Shown here: piece after piece, positions 25,490 through 35,218 of the stretch
Numbering within the stretch: the first letter of the stretch is position 1
How the letters are laid out: every line of letters begins with the position of its first letter
Source of the DNA: Sphingobacteriaceae bacterium
GTDB lineage: Bacteria > Bacteroidota > Bacteroidia > B-17B0 > Aurantibacillaceae
Assembly: GCA_016705695.1 (NCBI GenBank)
Contig: JADJLA010000005.1
Location: forward strand, 62,001 to 126,000
Reading direction: 5' to 3'
Length of the DNA: 64,000 nucleotides
Program-made: the position numbers and the translations under genes
Notes under the pieces: model-generated
Seen by the model: the letters and a program-made list of their open reading frames with translations, nothing else
What the model was told of the DNA's origin: nothing
Database searches by the model: none

Positions 25490-25505
25490 TCATAAAACAG
25501 TCATT

Positions 25506-25976
25506 ATGAGTATTACAAAAGGGCAAACAGCCCCAAATTTCAAGTTGTTTAACCACGATAAGAAGGAAATTGAGCTTGCACAATTAAAAGGAAAGAACGT
25601 GTTGTTGCTTTTTTTCCCATTCGCTTTCACCAGTACATGTACAAAGGAATTGTGTAGCGTGAGAGATAACATCGCCACGTACAATGGTTTAGACGCTGTT
25701 GTTTTAGGAATTTCGGTTGATTCGCCGTACACGCTTGTTAAATATAGAGAAGATCAAAAACTCAATTTCGATCTGTTAAGTGATTTTAACAAAACAACGT
25801 CGGAAGCTTACGGAAGTATTTACGAAACATTTGGCATGGGATTGAAAGGTGTAAGTAAACGTTCGGCTTTTGTTGTTGATAAAAATGGAATAGTGCGATA
25901 TGCTGAGGTTTTAGAAAACGCAAGCGATATCCCTAATTTTGACAATATCAACACTACCCTTCAAGCGCTTAAATAA
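25506..25976 (+). CDS. AhpE/Bcp-like peroxiredoxin
   Basis: Second peroxiredoxin, 156 residues, of the short AhpE/Bcp type. Peroxidatic Cys45 lies in FTSTCTKELCSVRD, and Cys50 five residues on is the Bcp-like candidate resolving cysteine. It is divergent from ahpC. Its last 38 bases overlap the start of rnhB, so the two are probably co-transcribed. Confidence 0.9.
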   Translation: MSITKGQTAPNFKLFNHDKKEIELAQLKGKNVLLLFFPFAFTSTCTKELCSVRDNIATYNGLDAVVLGISVDSPYTLVKYREDQKLNFDLLSDFNKTTSEAYGSIYETFGMGLKGVSKRSAFVVDKNGIVRYAEVLENASDIPNFDNINTTLQALK

Positions 25977-26577
25977 GATCTTAAAGCTCTGTTTAAATAA
26001 ACATTTATTAGAAGCCGGATGCGATGAGGCCGGTAGAGGCTGCTTGGCCGGTCCGGTTTTTGCCGCCGCGGTAATATTGCCTAAAAATTTTAAGAATGAA
26101 TTGCTTAACGATTCCAAACAAATAAAGGAAAAGGATAGAGAAGAATTACGCAAGATCATTGAAAAGGAGGCAATAGCTTACGCAGTTGGGCAGGTAGATA
26201 ATTTAGAAATTGATGAGATCAATATTTTGAACGCGTCGTTTTTGGCTATGCATCGCGCGCTGGATCAACTTAAAACGAAACCGGAATTTATTTTGATAGA
26301 CGGCAATCGATTTAAGCCTTACAAAAAAACACCACATCAATGCATTGTAAAAGGTGATGGTAAGTACATGAATATTGCCGCAGCTAGTATTTTAGCTAAA
26401 ACACACCGTGATGATTTTATGAAGGAAGCAGCTCAAACTTATATTCACTATGGTTGGGAAGCAAATATGGGTTATCCTACAAAGAAACACAGAGAAGCTA
26501 TTCGTCAACACGGCACAACACCTCTACACCGAATGACCTTTCAATTGTTGCCAAGGCAGCTTGAGTTGGAATTATAA
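25939..26577 (+). CDS. rnhB: ribonuclease HII
   Basis: Cleaves RNA in RNA-DNA hybrids and removes single ribonucleotides from DNA. The DEAGRG active-site motif (CDEAGRGCLAGPVFAAAV) and later LIDGNRF, ASILAKTHRDDFM and GYPTKKHREAI are all present. The start is uncertain. No ATG lies between the upstream stop and the conserved core, and the TTG at 25939, overlapping the peroxiredoxin gene by 38 bp, gives a plausible N-terminus of about 25 residues and 212 in all. Confidence 0.93.
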   Translation: MTISTLPFKRLNKILKLCLNKHLLEAGCDEAGRGCLAGPVFAAAVILPKNFKNELLNDSKQIKEKDREELRKIIEKEAIAYAVGQVDNLEIDEINILNASFLAMHRALDQLKTKPEFILIDGNRFKPYKKTPHQCIVKGDGKYMNIAAASILAKTHRDDFMKEAAQTYIHYGWEANMGYPTKKHREAIRQHGTTPLHRMTFQLLPRQLELEL

Positions 26578-26649
26578 TTCCGAACATCTTACTTTTCATA
26601 ACTTCATTAGCATTTGCTTTGCAAAAGTATTGTAGTGCTTACCTTTAAA

Positions 26650-29223
26650 GTGAATTTGTCGCTCATCAAGAAAATAATTTTCGGAGTATTTATCGCTTTA
26701 TCACTGGCTTTAGCTATTTGGGCGTATAAAGCTTTGCAACAAAACAAAAAACCTTCCAAAGAGGTTCTATCGGTAATGCCCGATAGTTGTATCCTGTATT
26801 GTTCAACACGTAATTTCAGTGATCTAAGCGTTAAACTAAATTCACAAAGTTTGATATTCAATAAATGGAAAGTTTTTGCTGACGTAAAAAAATTATCAAG
26901 TGCGATTGATCTGTATGATTCGCTTATTTATAATAGCGAACTTATTAATTCTATAATTGACAATAACACTATTCATTTCGCTGTTTACAAAGGAGGTTAT
27001 TGGCTTGCAGGGTTTAGCGTAAAAGAACTAAAGCAAGAATCAGAACTCATACAATTATTAGAAAGAGTAATTGTAAAAAAGGGAGAGAATGAATTTGCGA
27101 TTGGAGCAAGTAAATTAAAAATAAAGCAGGGGGTTGCGCTGATCTCAGATTCGGATGAACTTATTGAAACAGCTTTTGGTTCGGGAAATAAATTGGCAAA
27201 TAATAAATTATTTGTTGATCAATTGGAGGCGATTGGAAAAAACGAGACCATGCGATTATACGTGAATGGGGATCTTTTCGAAGGGAACGTAAAAGCACCA
27301 ACATTTAAAATAAACAAACTCTTAGATGCCTCAGAGTTAACCGCTAATTTGAAATTCAATCCGAACGAACTCATTATTAATGGAAATTATAAACCAAAAG
27401 ATAAAATTCTTCAAAAAATAATTGTGTCGCAAGAACCATTAACTATGAATGTTTTTGAGCGCTTGCCGTTTGGAACTAATTGTTTTAAAGCTATTGCTGT
27501 GAGTTCGCCGGATGAATTTCAAACTGTAATGGCAACATCCAAAGAACATCAAATATTTTGGAAAGTTATAAATGATAGAGCCTTGTACAAAGTAAGTAAC
27601 GAATTTTATAATTGTATAAATGATTATGTTGTAGAATTTAGTTCTTTTCAAAATAAATGTTTGGTAATAAACTTGAACGACACAGTTAAAGTAAATGAAG
27701 TTCTTAAGCACTTAAGTAGTTCCGATTCTTTGTTTGGAAATGTGCGGATCTATAATTTAGGATCTGCCGGAATCATTAAGGGCGCATTTGCCGATATTTT
27801 TGATGTGGAAGCTACGAATGCTTTTATTTTTAATGAGGCTCTTTATTTGTGTCAAAGTATTGCTTCTTCACAAGAAATAATAAATGCATTGAAAAATAAT
27901 TCTACCTTAAAGAGCAATGAGACTTTTACGAATTATGCCGGTGATAATTTAAATGGGGCCTGTAATTACCTTTATTATTTTGTTCCAAACATGAATAGAT
28001 CTTTAGTTAAGCAATTCACTACTTATGATCTTGAAAAGAATAAGGAGGCGATAGAAAATTTAAGTGATGCTAATGTTATGGTAAGTAATCAGAAAGGCAT
28101 ATTAAAGTTTCGAATGCAACTGAACTATCAATCTCCTTCATCGGAAAATATTCCAAATATGTTATGGCAGTGTGCACTCGATTCGGGAAGTGCGCAGCAG
28201 GCTCATTTGTTCGTTAATCATTTAACCAAAGAGAACGAAATTGTAATTCAGGATAAATTACAACAAATATATTTGATAAACTCAACAGGAAAGGTTCTTT
28301 GGAAGAAAAAGATAAATGAAACCGTTCGTTCAAAGGTATATACCGTAGATATTTTCAGGAATAATAAGTATCAACTTTTATTCAATACCGATAATTATTT
28401 GCATTTGATCGATCGAAATGGAAAGTATGTGGATGGTTATCCCATTAAATTATCGTCTCCGGCTAGCAATGCTATTTCTTTAATTGACTATGAAGGAAAT
28501 AAAGATCTTCGTATTTTCATCGCTTGTAAAAATCATCTTATTTATAGTTATACTCTATACGGTGTACGTTCCGAAGGATTTAAACCGTATAGAACCGATG
28601 GCTTTGTAAAACTACCGGTAAAATTTGTGAGAGTAGGGGAGAGCGATTATTTGATCACCGTGGATGAGGGCGGCATTATACATGCATTTAGTAGAAAGGG
28701 AGAAGGACGAATTGGATTTAAGAATAGAGCAGTGGAAGGCTGCCAGGATTTTGCCATAGTGGCCACAAACAACATCAATCGAACGTTTTTGTATTATGTG
28801 GATGAAAGGAATAATTTGATAAATCGTGTTTCGTTTGCAGATAAAAAAGATGTGATCAAGCTTAAAACTGATCTTACCGATGCAAAAATTTCTTTTCAGG
28901 ACGTGAACGACGATCAAACACCGGATTTCACGGCGCAATTATTCAATGGTTTGTATGCCTATGATATTAACGGTGCGCTTCTTTATAATAATCCTAAGTT
29001 AAATGGGAGCAATGTTGCGTTTGTGAGTCCTGTTGGAGCAAAGAAATTGTATTATGGATACGATGAGAGTAAACGTACAATTTTAATGTCATCAAATGCT
29101 AATTTGCAAGTTCAACAACTTGGTTCTGGAACGATCCCTGGAGTTTTCGATCTTTATAAAGACGGGAAAATGTACTTAGTGTATTCTAACGACGGGAAAC
29201 TTCTTTGTAATCTATTAAAATAG
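26650..29223 (+). CDS. membrane-anchored protein with C-terminal PQQ/WD-like propeller
   Basis: Large protein of about 857 residues that I cannot assign to a named family with confidence. The GTG start at 26650 is preferred because the membrane anchor (LIKKIIFGVFIALSLALAIWAY) follows at once; an upstream TTG at 26614 is possible. Residues of about 40-500 resemble DUF3352-like proteins (VMPDSCILYCSTRNFSDLS). From about 510, repeats such as IYLINSTGKVLWKKKI, LHLIDRNGKYVDGYPI and IHAFSRKGEGRI have the rhythm of a PQQ-like beta-propeller. It is probably anchored and facing the periplasm. Confidence 0.7.
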   Translation: MNLSLIKKIIFGVFIALSLALAIWAYKALQQNKKPSKEVLSVMPDSCILYCSTRNFSDLSVKLNSQSLIFNKWKVFADVKKLSSAIDLYDSLIYNSELINSIIDNNTIHFAVYKGGYWLAGFSVKELKQESELIQLLERVIVKKGENEFAIGASKLKIKQGVALISDSDELIETAFGSGNKLANNKLFVDQLEAIGKNETMRLYVNGDLFEGNVKAPTFKINKLLDASELTANLKFNPNELIINGNYKPKDKILQKIIVSQEPLTMNVFERLPFGTNCFKAIAVSSPDEFQTVMATSKEHQIFWKVINDRALYKVSNEFYNCINDYVVEFSSFQNKCLVINLNDTVKVNEVLKHLSSSDSLFGNVRIYNLGSAGIIKGAFADIFDVEATNAFIFNEALYLCQSIASSQEIINALKNNSTLKSNETFTNYAGDNLNGACNYLYYFVPNMNRSLVKQFTTYDLEKNKEAIENLSDANVMVSNQKGILKFRMQLNYQSPSSENIPNMLWQCALDSGSAQQAHLFVNHLTKENEIVIQDKLQQIYLINSTGKVLWKKKINETVRSKVYTVDIFRNNKYQLLFNTDNYLHLIDRNGKYVDGYPIKLSSPASNAISLIDYEGNKDLRIFIACKNHLIYSYTLYGVRSEGFKPYRTDGFVKLPVKFVRVGESDYLITVDEGGIIHAFSRKGEGRIGFKNRAVEGCQDFAIVATNNINRTFLYYVDERNNLINRVSFADKKDVIKLKTDLTDAKISFQDVNDDQTPDFTAQLFNGLYAYDINGALLYNNPKLNGSNVAFVSPVGAKKLYYGYDESKRTILMSSNANLQVQQLGSGTIPGVFDLYKDGKMYLVYSNDGKLLCNLLK

Positions 29224-29273
29224 ATTTTGTTGTTTATTAAAGCTAAGCTAACTTTACTAAAATAAATAGGATC

Positions 29274-29864
29274 ATGGCATTTTTTACGGCACAAAATGAA
29301 AAGGTAGTTAAAAGAGTGATATACGGGGCAGCCGTTTTGATCTGCGGATTGGTAGTTATGCTTCAACAAAAATTTTTACCGCATCCCAACGTCTTTCCTC
29401 AATTCATTTATAAATTGCCAATGGTAAACGCTATTTTAAATGGTTCGTGTTGTATTTTGCTCATTTTCTCATTGCTTGCCATCAAGAAAAGGAATATTCC
29501 TTTGCATAGAAAGTTGAACTTAACGGCGTTTGCACTAAGCTCTTTATTTTTGGTTTGTTATGTAACAGCACATTATTTTATTCCGGATACAAAATTTGGA
29601 GATGTGGATCATAACGGAATTATGAGCGCGGAAGAGTCAGCCGCAGTTTCGGGAATTAAACCGGTGTATGTTATTATTTTATTAACACATATTTTTTTAG
29701 CAGCTATTGTTCTGCCTTTTGTACTTTTATCTTTTTATTACGGACTCACCGATCAGCGCGAAAAGCACAAAAAGATCACACGTATATCTTATCCTGTTTG
29801 GTTATATGTTACAATCACAGGGGTGGTAGTTTACTTAATGGTATCGCCTTATTATAATTATTGA
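29274..29864 (+). CDS. DUF420 integral-membrane protein with EF-hand-like loop
   Basis: Membrane protein of 196 residues with about five helices, of the DUF420 family, often found near haem-copper oxidase and respiratory genes. Conserved His residues in PLHRKLN, VTAHYF and LLTHIF are typical. Between two helices is DVDHNGIMSAEE (110-121), which fits a 12-residue EF-hand calcium loop: acidic or Asn at positions 1, 3 and 5, Gly at 6 and Glu at 12. The next gene, a haem-containing copper protein, starts 5 bp later, supporting a respiratory or redox setting. Confidence 0.82.
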   Translation: MAFFTAQNEKVVKRVIYGAAVLICGLVVMLQQKFLPHPNVFPQFIYKLPMVNAILNGSCCILLIFSLLAIKKRNIPLHRKLNLTAFALSSLFLVCYVTAHYFIPDTKFGDVDHNGIMSAEESAAVSGIKPVYVIILLTHIFLAAIVLPFVLLSFYYGLTDQREKHKKITRISYPVWLYVTITGVVVYLMVSPYYNY

Positions 29865-29869
29865 TCGGC

Positions 29870-31252
29870 ATGCGCACATCATTGGTATATTGTAGCTCAG
29901 TAATTTTATTTTTTTCATGTTCGCAAACTTCGGAAAAAAAGGAAGAGACATTTTCTTCGATAACTTGGAGCGAACACATTGCCCCCATCATTTACAAAAA
30001 TTGTTCTCCTTGTCATCGCCCGGGGCAAAGCGGACCGTTTAGCTTATTATCATATGCCGATGCGGTAAAAAAAGCCAAGCAAATAAAATTTGTAACCAAA
30101 ACTAAATACATGCCACCTTGGCCTGCCGATGCAAATTATACGCATTTTGTGGGTGAACGTGGTTTAACGGACGAACAAATAAAACAAATTAGTGATTGGG
30201 TGGATTCAAATGCATCAAGAGGAGATTCTACAAAAGAGATCGCTGCACCGGTATTTGAGAACATTTCTTTTTTTGGAAAACCTGATCTTGTAATTAAAGC
30301 GCAGAAAGCTGTAGAGATAAAAGGAAATGGAACGGATGCATTTTTAATTTTGAAATTTCCGTATGAAATAGATAAGGATACCATTGCCGATATAATTGAG
30401 TTTGTTCCGCATCAACGTAAATTAGTTCACCATGTGAACGGACATTTGATCAGTTACGATGAGAAGCGCCAATTCAATTACATGAGTGGTGAAAATATTC
30501 ACAGCGATACAAAAGCGCAATTATTGGATGTATATAAGAACATGCATATTCCTTATACAGATAAATTGCAACCAAACTTTCCAACGCTAACTCCAAACAC
30601 AGTTTATTATTTACCGGGATATATTCCACCGGCTTATCCAAGTGAGATTGGAGGATACAGATTGAAAAAGAATGGGGCCTTTCTTTTAAACAATATTCAT
30701 TACGGACCAAGTAACAAAGATCTTTTAGATTCAAGTTATATAAATGTGTTTTTTAGAAAAGATCCGATCAAGCGTCCAATAATTGAAAAGCAATTGGGAA
30801 CGTTTGGTGTTTCACAAATTGAACCGGAATTTATTATTCCCCCCAACCAAGTAAAAACATTTCATACACAAGCTACAATTGAAAAGCCAATTTCTATGCT
30901 TTCCATTAATCCACATATGCATTTAATTGGAAAAACATTTTGGGCTTTTGCTTTGAGATCAAATGGCGATACTATTCCTCTGATCAAGATAAATAAGTGG
31001 GATTTTAAATGGCAGTATTATTACACGTTCAAACATCCAGTGAAATTAGAAGCAGGAACAACAATTCATGTGTACGGAACATTTGATAATACAAAAGAGA
31101 ATCCATTTAATCCGTTTTCTCCTCCGCAAACCATAACGCAAGGGAATGGTGTTGAAAGTATGAAGACCACAGAGGAAATGTTTCAATTCATTTTTACCTT
31201 TGTACCTTATAAAGACGGAGATGAAAAAATTGATCTAGAAAGAAGGTACTAG
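29870..31252 (+). CDS. cytochrome c fused to PHM-like copper monooxygenase
   Basis: Lipoprotein of about 460 residues. The ATG at 29870 is preferred because it follows the previous stop by 5 bp and opens a lipoprotein signal ending ILFFSC. A c-type haem site CSPCH (45-49) lies in a short cytochrome domain. It is followed by a domain resembling copper type II ascorbate-dependent monooxygenases (PHM/DBH). Candidate copper ligands are all present: HH 187-188 (KLVHHVNGH) and His277 (NNIHYG) for one copper, and His349 and His351 (NPHMHLIG) plus a Met near 437 for the other. The substrate is unknown. It converges on the next gene with 2 bp between the stop codons. Confidence 0.78.
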   Translation: MRTSLVYCSSVILFFSCSQTSEKKEETFSSITWSEHIAPIIYKNCSPCHRPGQSGPFSLLSYADAVKKAKQIKFVTKTKYMPPWPADANYTHFVGERGLTDEQIKQISDWVDSNASRGDSTKEIAAPVFENISFFGKPDLVIKAQKAVEIKGNGTDAFLILKFPYEIDKDTIADIIEFVPHQRKLVHHVNGHLISYDEKRQFNYMSGENIHSDTKAQLLDVYKNMHIPYTDKLQPNFPTLTPNTVYYLPGYIPPAYPSEIGGYRLKKNGAFLLNNIHYGPSNKDLLDSSYINVFFRKDPIKRPIIEKQLGTFGVSQIEPEFIIPPNQVKTFHTQATIEKPISMLSINPHMHLIGKTFWAFALRSNGDTIPLIKINKWDFKWQYYYTFKHPVKLEAGTTIHVYGTFDNTKENPFNPFSPPQTITQGNGVESMKTTEEMFQFIFTFVPYKDGDEKIDLERRY

Positions 31253-31254
31253 GT

Positions 31255-32913
31255 TTATTTAATTATTACTCTTCCTGTGTAAACACCTTTTTTCTCATTT
31301 ATCACGCGATACAAGTAAACACCTTTGGCTTGTGAAGAAAGATCAAAATTAGTTTTAATATTTAATTTTTCGGTCAACACAATTTCTCCAACTGAATTAT
31401 AAAAAATAATTTGCCCTTCGGCTTCAATAATAAACTTACCTTCGTTTGGATTTGGATAAGCTAAAAGCGCACCTTCCATATATTCTTCTTTAACACAAGA
31501 CACTGTCCCCAAAAGTTTAGCTACAAACACGTCATCGCCACAACCTTTAAATACAGTATTGGCATCAAACGAAACCATAGAACTATTGAACATGCCACCT
31601 ACATAAATTCCACTACTATTAACGGCGATAGCGTTACCAACTTCATCAAAGGTTCCTGCAGTGGCTGTTTTTGCCCAAGCTACATTTCCAATTGCGCTAT
31701 AAGCTGTTACAAAAAGATCCCGATAACCGGCTCCTGAATTAGTAAGCGTATTTCCTCCAAAATTAATACTGTTACTGATAAAAGATCCGGTAATAAAAGC
31801 ATTTCCTGACGCATCTATCGCTACACTGTTTCCTGCTTCTGCATCGGCATCTCCGGCACTGTTTGCCCATATAGAATTTCCATCCAGATCATATTTCGCT
31901 AAAAAGACATCACTAGTTCCGGCAGAATTATTATTTAAGGTTGTTGCGCTAAAAGCAATTGAAGCACTACTAAATCCTCCGGTAACATATACGTTGTTTT
32001 TTTTCACGGCAATTCCATTTGCTGCATCATCTAAAGTTCCGCCCGTGCGACTCGACCAAACAGCATTCCCCAAGCCATCATATTTTACCACAAAAACATC
32101 TTGTGTTCCTGTAGTTGAGTTTGTAAGTGCGCCTATTCCAAAATCAATTGATGAGCTCGCGAAAGCACCCGTTGCATAAGCATTTCCTAAAGAGTCGGAA
32201 GCAATAGAAAGACCGGTATCAGCGTTTGTTCCTCCGGCTTTATGAGCCCAAAGCGCATTTCCGTTGGAGTCGTGCTTTGTAATAAAAAAATCATTGGTTG
32301 TGCTTGCGTTGGTTAATGCCCCTGTTCCAAAATTAATAGTTGAACTCATGAACGCACCTGTTGTAAACGCATTTCCTGAAGGATCAACTGTAATACCATA
32401 ACCTCTATCGCTTGAAGAACCGCCTGCGCTTTTTGCCCAAACTTCAGTCCCTGTAGAATTAAGTTTAGCAATGAACACATCATTCCCTACTCCGACATTT
32501 GTAAGGGTAGAGGTTCCAAAACTTATGGTTGAGCTTGCAAACGCACCGGTAATATAAACATTGCCCAAAGCATCAACAGCAATGCCGTTCCCAACATCTC
32601 CATCGGCACCGCCAAATGTTTTTGCCCAAAGCGCGTTTCCACCGCCATCAAACTTTACAACAAAAACATCTCCGGTGCCAACTCCGGGATTTGTTAATGT
32701 GATGGTTCCAAATGTAATGGTTGCGCTCGAATACCAACCTATTACGTACAAGTTTCCGCTGTTATCTGCAGCAGTTCCTAATGCTGCTTCATAGCCGGTT
32801 GATCCTGCACTTTTGGCCCATTGCCAGGTTGTAGTTTGAGCTAAACTTTTTTCTGTTCGCAGAAATAAAACAACTGTAAGAACTAATGCGAAAATTTTAA
32901 ATGATGTCTTCAT
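31255..32913 (-). CDS. SBBP-repeat secreted protein with type IX sorting domain
   Basis: Exported protein of 552 residues built from about eight SBBP-type beta-propeller repeats of about 50 residues. Each contains a version of DVFVVKFDGGGNALWAK, GNGIAVDALGNVYITGAF and a Ser/Thr-rich strand. The C-terminal 80 residues are a type A sorting domain (LLAYPNPNEGKFII, then AKGVYLYRVINEKKGVY). The function is unknown; such proteins are surface or secreted cargo of the type IX system. It is the last gene of a three-gene operon. Confidence 0.87.
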   Translation of the reverse strand: MKTSFKIFALVLTVVLFLRTEKSLAQTTTWQWAKSAGSTGYEAALGTAADNSGNLYVIGWYSSATITFGTITLTNPGVGTGDVFVVKFDGGGNALWAKTFGGADGDVGNGIAVDALGNVYITGAFASSTISFGTSTLTNVGVGNDVFIAKLNSTGTEVWAKSAGGSSSDRGYGITVDPSGNAFTTGAFMSSTINFGTGALTNASTTNDFFITKHDSNGNALWAHKAGGTNADTGLSIASDSLGNAYATGAFASSSIDFGIGALTNSTTGTQDVFVVKYDGLGNAVWSSRTGGTLDDAANGIAVKKNNVYVTGGFSSASIAFSATTLNNNSAGTSDVFLAKYDLDGNSIWANSAGDADAEAGNSVAIDASGNAFITGSFISNSINFGGNTLTNSGAGYRDLFVTAYSAIGNVAWAKTATAGTFDEVGNAIAVNSSGIYVGGMFNSSMVSFDANTVFKGCGDDVFVAKLLGTVSCVKEEYMEGALLAYPNPNEGKFIIEAEGQIIFYNSVGEIVLTEKLNIKTNFDLSSQAKGVYLYRVINEKKGVYTGRVIIK

Positions 32914-32930
32914 TTTTTATGATGATTAGA

Positions 32931-33317
32931 TTATTCTAATGTTATACTTACTTCTAAACTCTTTTTTTTATTTTCAAAGATCACACCAACGCCTGAATTT
33001 GAATAACTAAAACCATTTGTATCGGTGTACGTTGCTTTTATAAAATACTTACCTTTGTTCAATCCTTCTATTTTATAATTTCCACTTGCATCAGTTACTA
33101 TAGTTTGATCAAATGATGAAGTTGCTTCGTTTGTTCCGTAAGCGATCGAAACCCACGCCATTGGTGCAGCATCATTATTTCCGCTAACTCCGTTCTTAAA
33201 ACGTATAGTACCGCTGATCGTATTCTTTCCACCGGGACCGGCTACTTTTTTTTTGCAACTTCCTATAAAAGTAAACAACATTAAAAAACAAAGTGGAATG
33301 ATCAGTTTAGTTTTCAT
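32931..33317 (-). CDS. small carboxypeptidase-regulatory-like lipoprotein
   Basis: Lipoprotein of about 128 residues. The start at 33317 leaves 1 bp to the upstream stop and opens a lipoprotein signal ending FTFIGSC. The mature part, from ISGTIRFKNGVSG to YKIEGLNKGKYFIKATYTD, is a transthyretin-like fold of the carboxypeptidase regulatory (CarboxypepD_reg or SdrD-B) type, common in extracellular proteins. It is the middle gene of the YceI-like / this gene / SBBP operon. Confidence 0.8.
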   Translation of the reverse strand: MKTKLIIPLCFLMLFTFIGSCKKKVAGPGGKNTISGTIRFKNGVSGNNDAAPMAWVSIAYGTNEATSSFDQTIVTDASGNYKIEGLNKGKYFIKATYTDTNGFSYSNSGVGVIFENKKKSLEVSITLE

Positions 33318-33318
33318 T

Positions 33319-34140
33319 TTAATGATTTTTGTAAAATTGTGCATTAAAACTAAAATTCATTTCATCGGCCACATTGGTTGTCCACACACCATAGGTCTTA
33401 TTATTGGCGGCAACTATATTTCCTGTTTGATCGGCAAGTTTTGGAACAGGAACCCATTGTACAGTTGATTTAGTGTCAACAAAATCTGATCGTTTAAATT
33501 TTAATATTGCAGTGAATGATGCGCGATATCTATCGTTCACCAGATCTCCATCATTATCAAAATCGCTTGTTCCGTTATAAACCAAATACATGATCGCTGG
33601 TTTTACAATAGGTGTTCCGTCGGCAAATCCACTTGGCGCACGATATTTATTAAATCTTAAATTTCCAAACACCACATATCCTGTTCCAGATCTCACAAAA
33701 CTTGTGCTTCTGAACCAAGCTGAATCGCTATTTGGATTTGTAATTGTTTTCAAGGTATCCAAATAGGTTACACCCATGTAACTTCGAATACACTTGCCAA
33801 CATCATCTCTACCGGGCTCGCCCGAATTAATAGATGAAAGTTGAACCCATGCATTGATGCTGCATTTACTTAGATCAGTTTGATCAAAGTTAAATTTCGG
33901 ATTGAAGTTAAAATTATTAAAACGGCCGGTAAGCATTCCAGATGACCAATCCAAATATCTAGTTTCCCAGTTCACATTACTATGAGCTTTATCAAAGGTC
34001 CACGAAATATCTACTAAGCCATTTCCTGCAATAGGTGTGTTGTTTAAAGGGGAAACTGAATCTTTTTTACGGCAACTAATAAAAGCTATTGTAGCGATCA
34101 AAAAAAGTGACAATACTATTTTAAGATTCTTAATACTCAT
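33319..34140 (-). CDS. YceI-like lipoprotein
   Basis: Lipoprotein of 273 residues (signal ending IAFISC). The core resembles YceI lipocalin-like proteins that bind long isoprenoids or amphiphiles. WTFDKAHSNVNWETRY, then GMLTGRFNNFNFNPKFNF, corresponds to the YceI opening IDPAHSxxxFxVxH. An Asp-rich segment FDNDGDLVNDRY may bind calcium. The ligand is unknown. It is the first gene of the three-gene operon. Confidence 0.72.
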   Translation of the reverse strand: MSIKNLKIVLSLFLIATIAFISCRKKDSVSPLNNTPIAGNGLVDISWTFDKAHSNVNWETRYLDWSSGMLTGRFNNFNFNPKFNFDQTDLSKCSINAWVQLSSINSGEPGRDDVGKCIRSYMGVTYLDTLKTITNPNSDSAWFRSTSFVRSGTGYVVFGNLRFNKYRAPSGFADGTPIVKPAIMYLVYNGTSDFDNDGDLVNDRYRASFTAILKFKRSDFVDTKSTVQWVPVPKLADQTGNIVAANNKTYGVWTTNVADEMNFSFNAQFYKNH

Positions 34141-34237
34141 TTCAATGAAATTAAAGGTAATTCATTCTGATGGATTAACAAAAATCCCAGCAGGAGTTTT
34201 AACATGAAAGATGGTGAGCTATTGTAAATATCACGTT

Positions 34238-34258
34238 AAAATTGGGCTAATACCCAAT
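34238..34258 (-). terminator. weak terminator-like hairpin overlapping the trpS stop
   Basis: ATTGGG-TATTAG-CCCAAT followed by TTTTAA on the minus strand. The loop holds the trpS stop codon. The stem is only 6 bp, so this is tentative. Confidence 0.4.
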
Positions 34259-35218
34259 TAGCTCTCGCACTTGCTTCAATTTTTCATTGGCAATTTTTGC
34301 AGCTTTGGCTTCACCAATGCTTAATTCTTTTTCAAGTAAAGCTTCGTTATTCATTAACGAATTAAATGTTTCGCGCTCTTTTTTAAATTTATCTAAGATC
34401 AATTCAAACAAAGCCGTTTTTGCATGGCCATAACCAAAACCGCCTTTTAAATAATTGGCACGTAAACTTTCGGTTTGTTCTTTGCTGCCAAGTAATTGGT
34501 ATAACTTAAAAACATTATCTGTATTCGGATCTTTTGGTTCTTCTAATCCTTTGCTATCTGTAATAATAGTTCCAATTACTTTTTTAAGATCTTTTTCAGG
34601 TAAAAATATATTGATAAAGTTATTGTACGACTTACTCATTTTTTGTCCGTCAATTCCCGGAACAACTTTTGTATCTTCATTCACTAATACTTCGGGCAAA
34701 ACAAAAACTTCTTTACCCATTTTATTATTAAACGCGGAGGCAATATCGCGCGTCATTTCTAAATGTTGCACTTGATCTTTTCCAACAGGAACATAATTAG
34801 CATCATACAATAAAATATCAGCGGCCATTAATACCGGATATGTAAATAAGCCCGAATTCACATCGCTTAATCGTTCGCTTTTGTCCTTGAACGAATGTGC
34901 GTTTGCCAACATAGGAAAAGGAGTAAAGCAATTTAAATACCATGTAAGTTCTGTAACTTGTGGTACGCGACTTTGGCGATAGAATAAATTCTTTTGAGTA
35001 TCAAACCCAAAAGCCAACCATGTGGCAGTTACAGCTTTTGTACTTTCTCTAATAAATGCCGCGTTTTTTACGCTGGTTAAAGTGTGCAGGTCGGCAATAA
35101 AAAACAAACTCTCATTGCCCGGTTTTTTGCTTAACTCAATTGCAGGCATTATAGCCCCCAATATGTTGCCAAGGTGCGGTACGTTAGTACTTTGTATGCC
35201 TGTTAAAATGCGTGCCAT
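34247..35218 (-). CDS. trpS: tryptophan--tRNA ligase
   Basis: Charges tRNA-Trp with tryptophan. The start at 35218 is chosen because MARILTGIQSTNVPHLGN is the conserved N-terminus; a longer open frame upstream is non-coding in composition. The length of 323 residues is normal. The HIGH-equivalent motif is PHLGN and the KMSKS motif is intact in GIDGQKMSKSYNN. It is divergent from the acyltransferase gene. Confidence 0.96.
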   Translation of the reverse strand: MARILTGIQSTNVPHLGNILGAIMPAIELSKKPGNESLFFIADLHTLTSVKNAAFIRESTKAVTATWLAFGFDTQKNLFYRQSRVPQVTELTWYLNCFTPFPMLANAHSFKDKSERLSDVNSGLFTYPVLMAADILLYDANYVPVGKDQVQHLEMTRDIASAFNNKMGKEVFVLPEVLVNEDTKVVPGIDGQKMSKSYNNFINIFLPEKDLKKVIGTIITDSKGLEEPKDPNTDNVFKLYQLLGSKEQTESLRANYLKGGFGYGHAKTALFELILDKFKKERETFNSLMNNEALLEKELSIGEAKAAKIANEKLKQVRELIGY

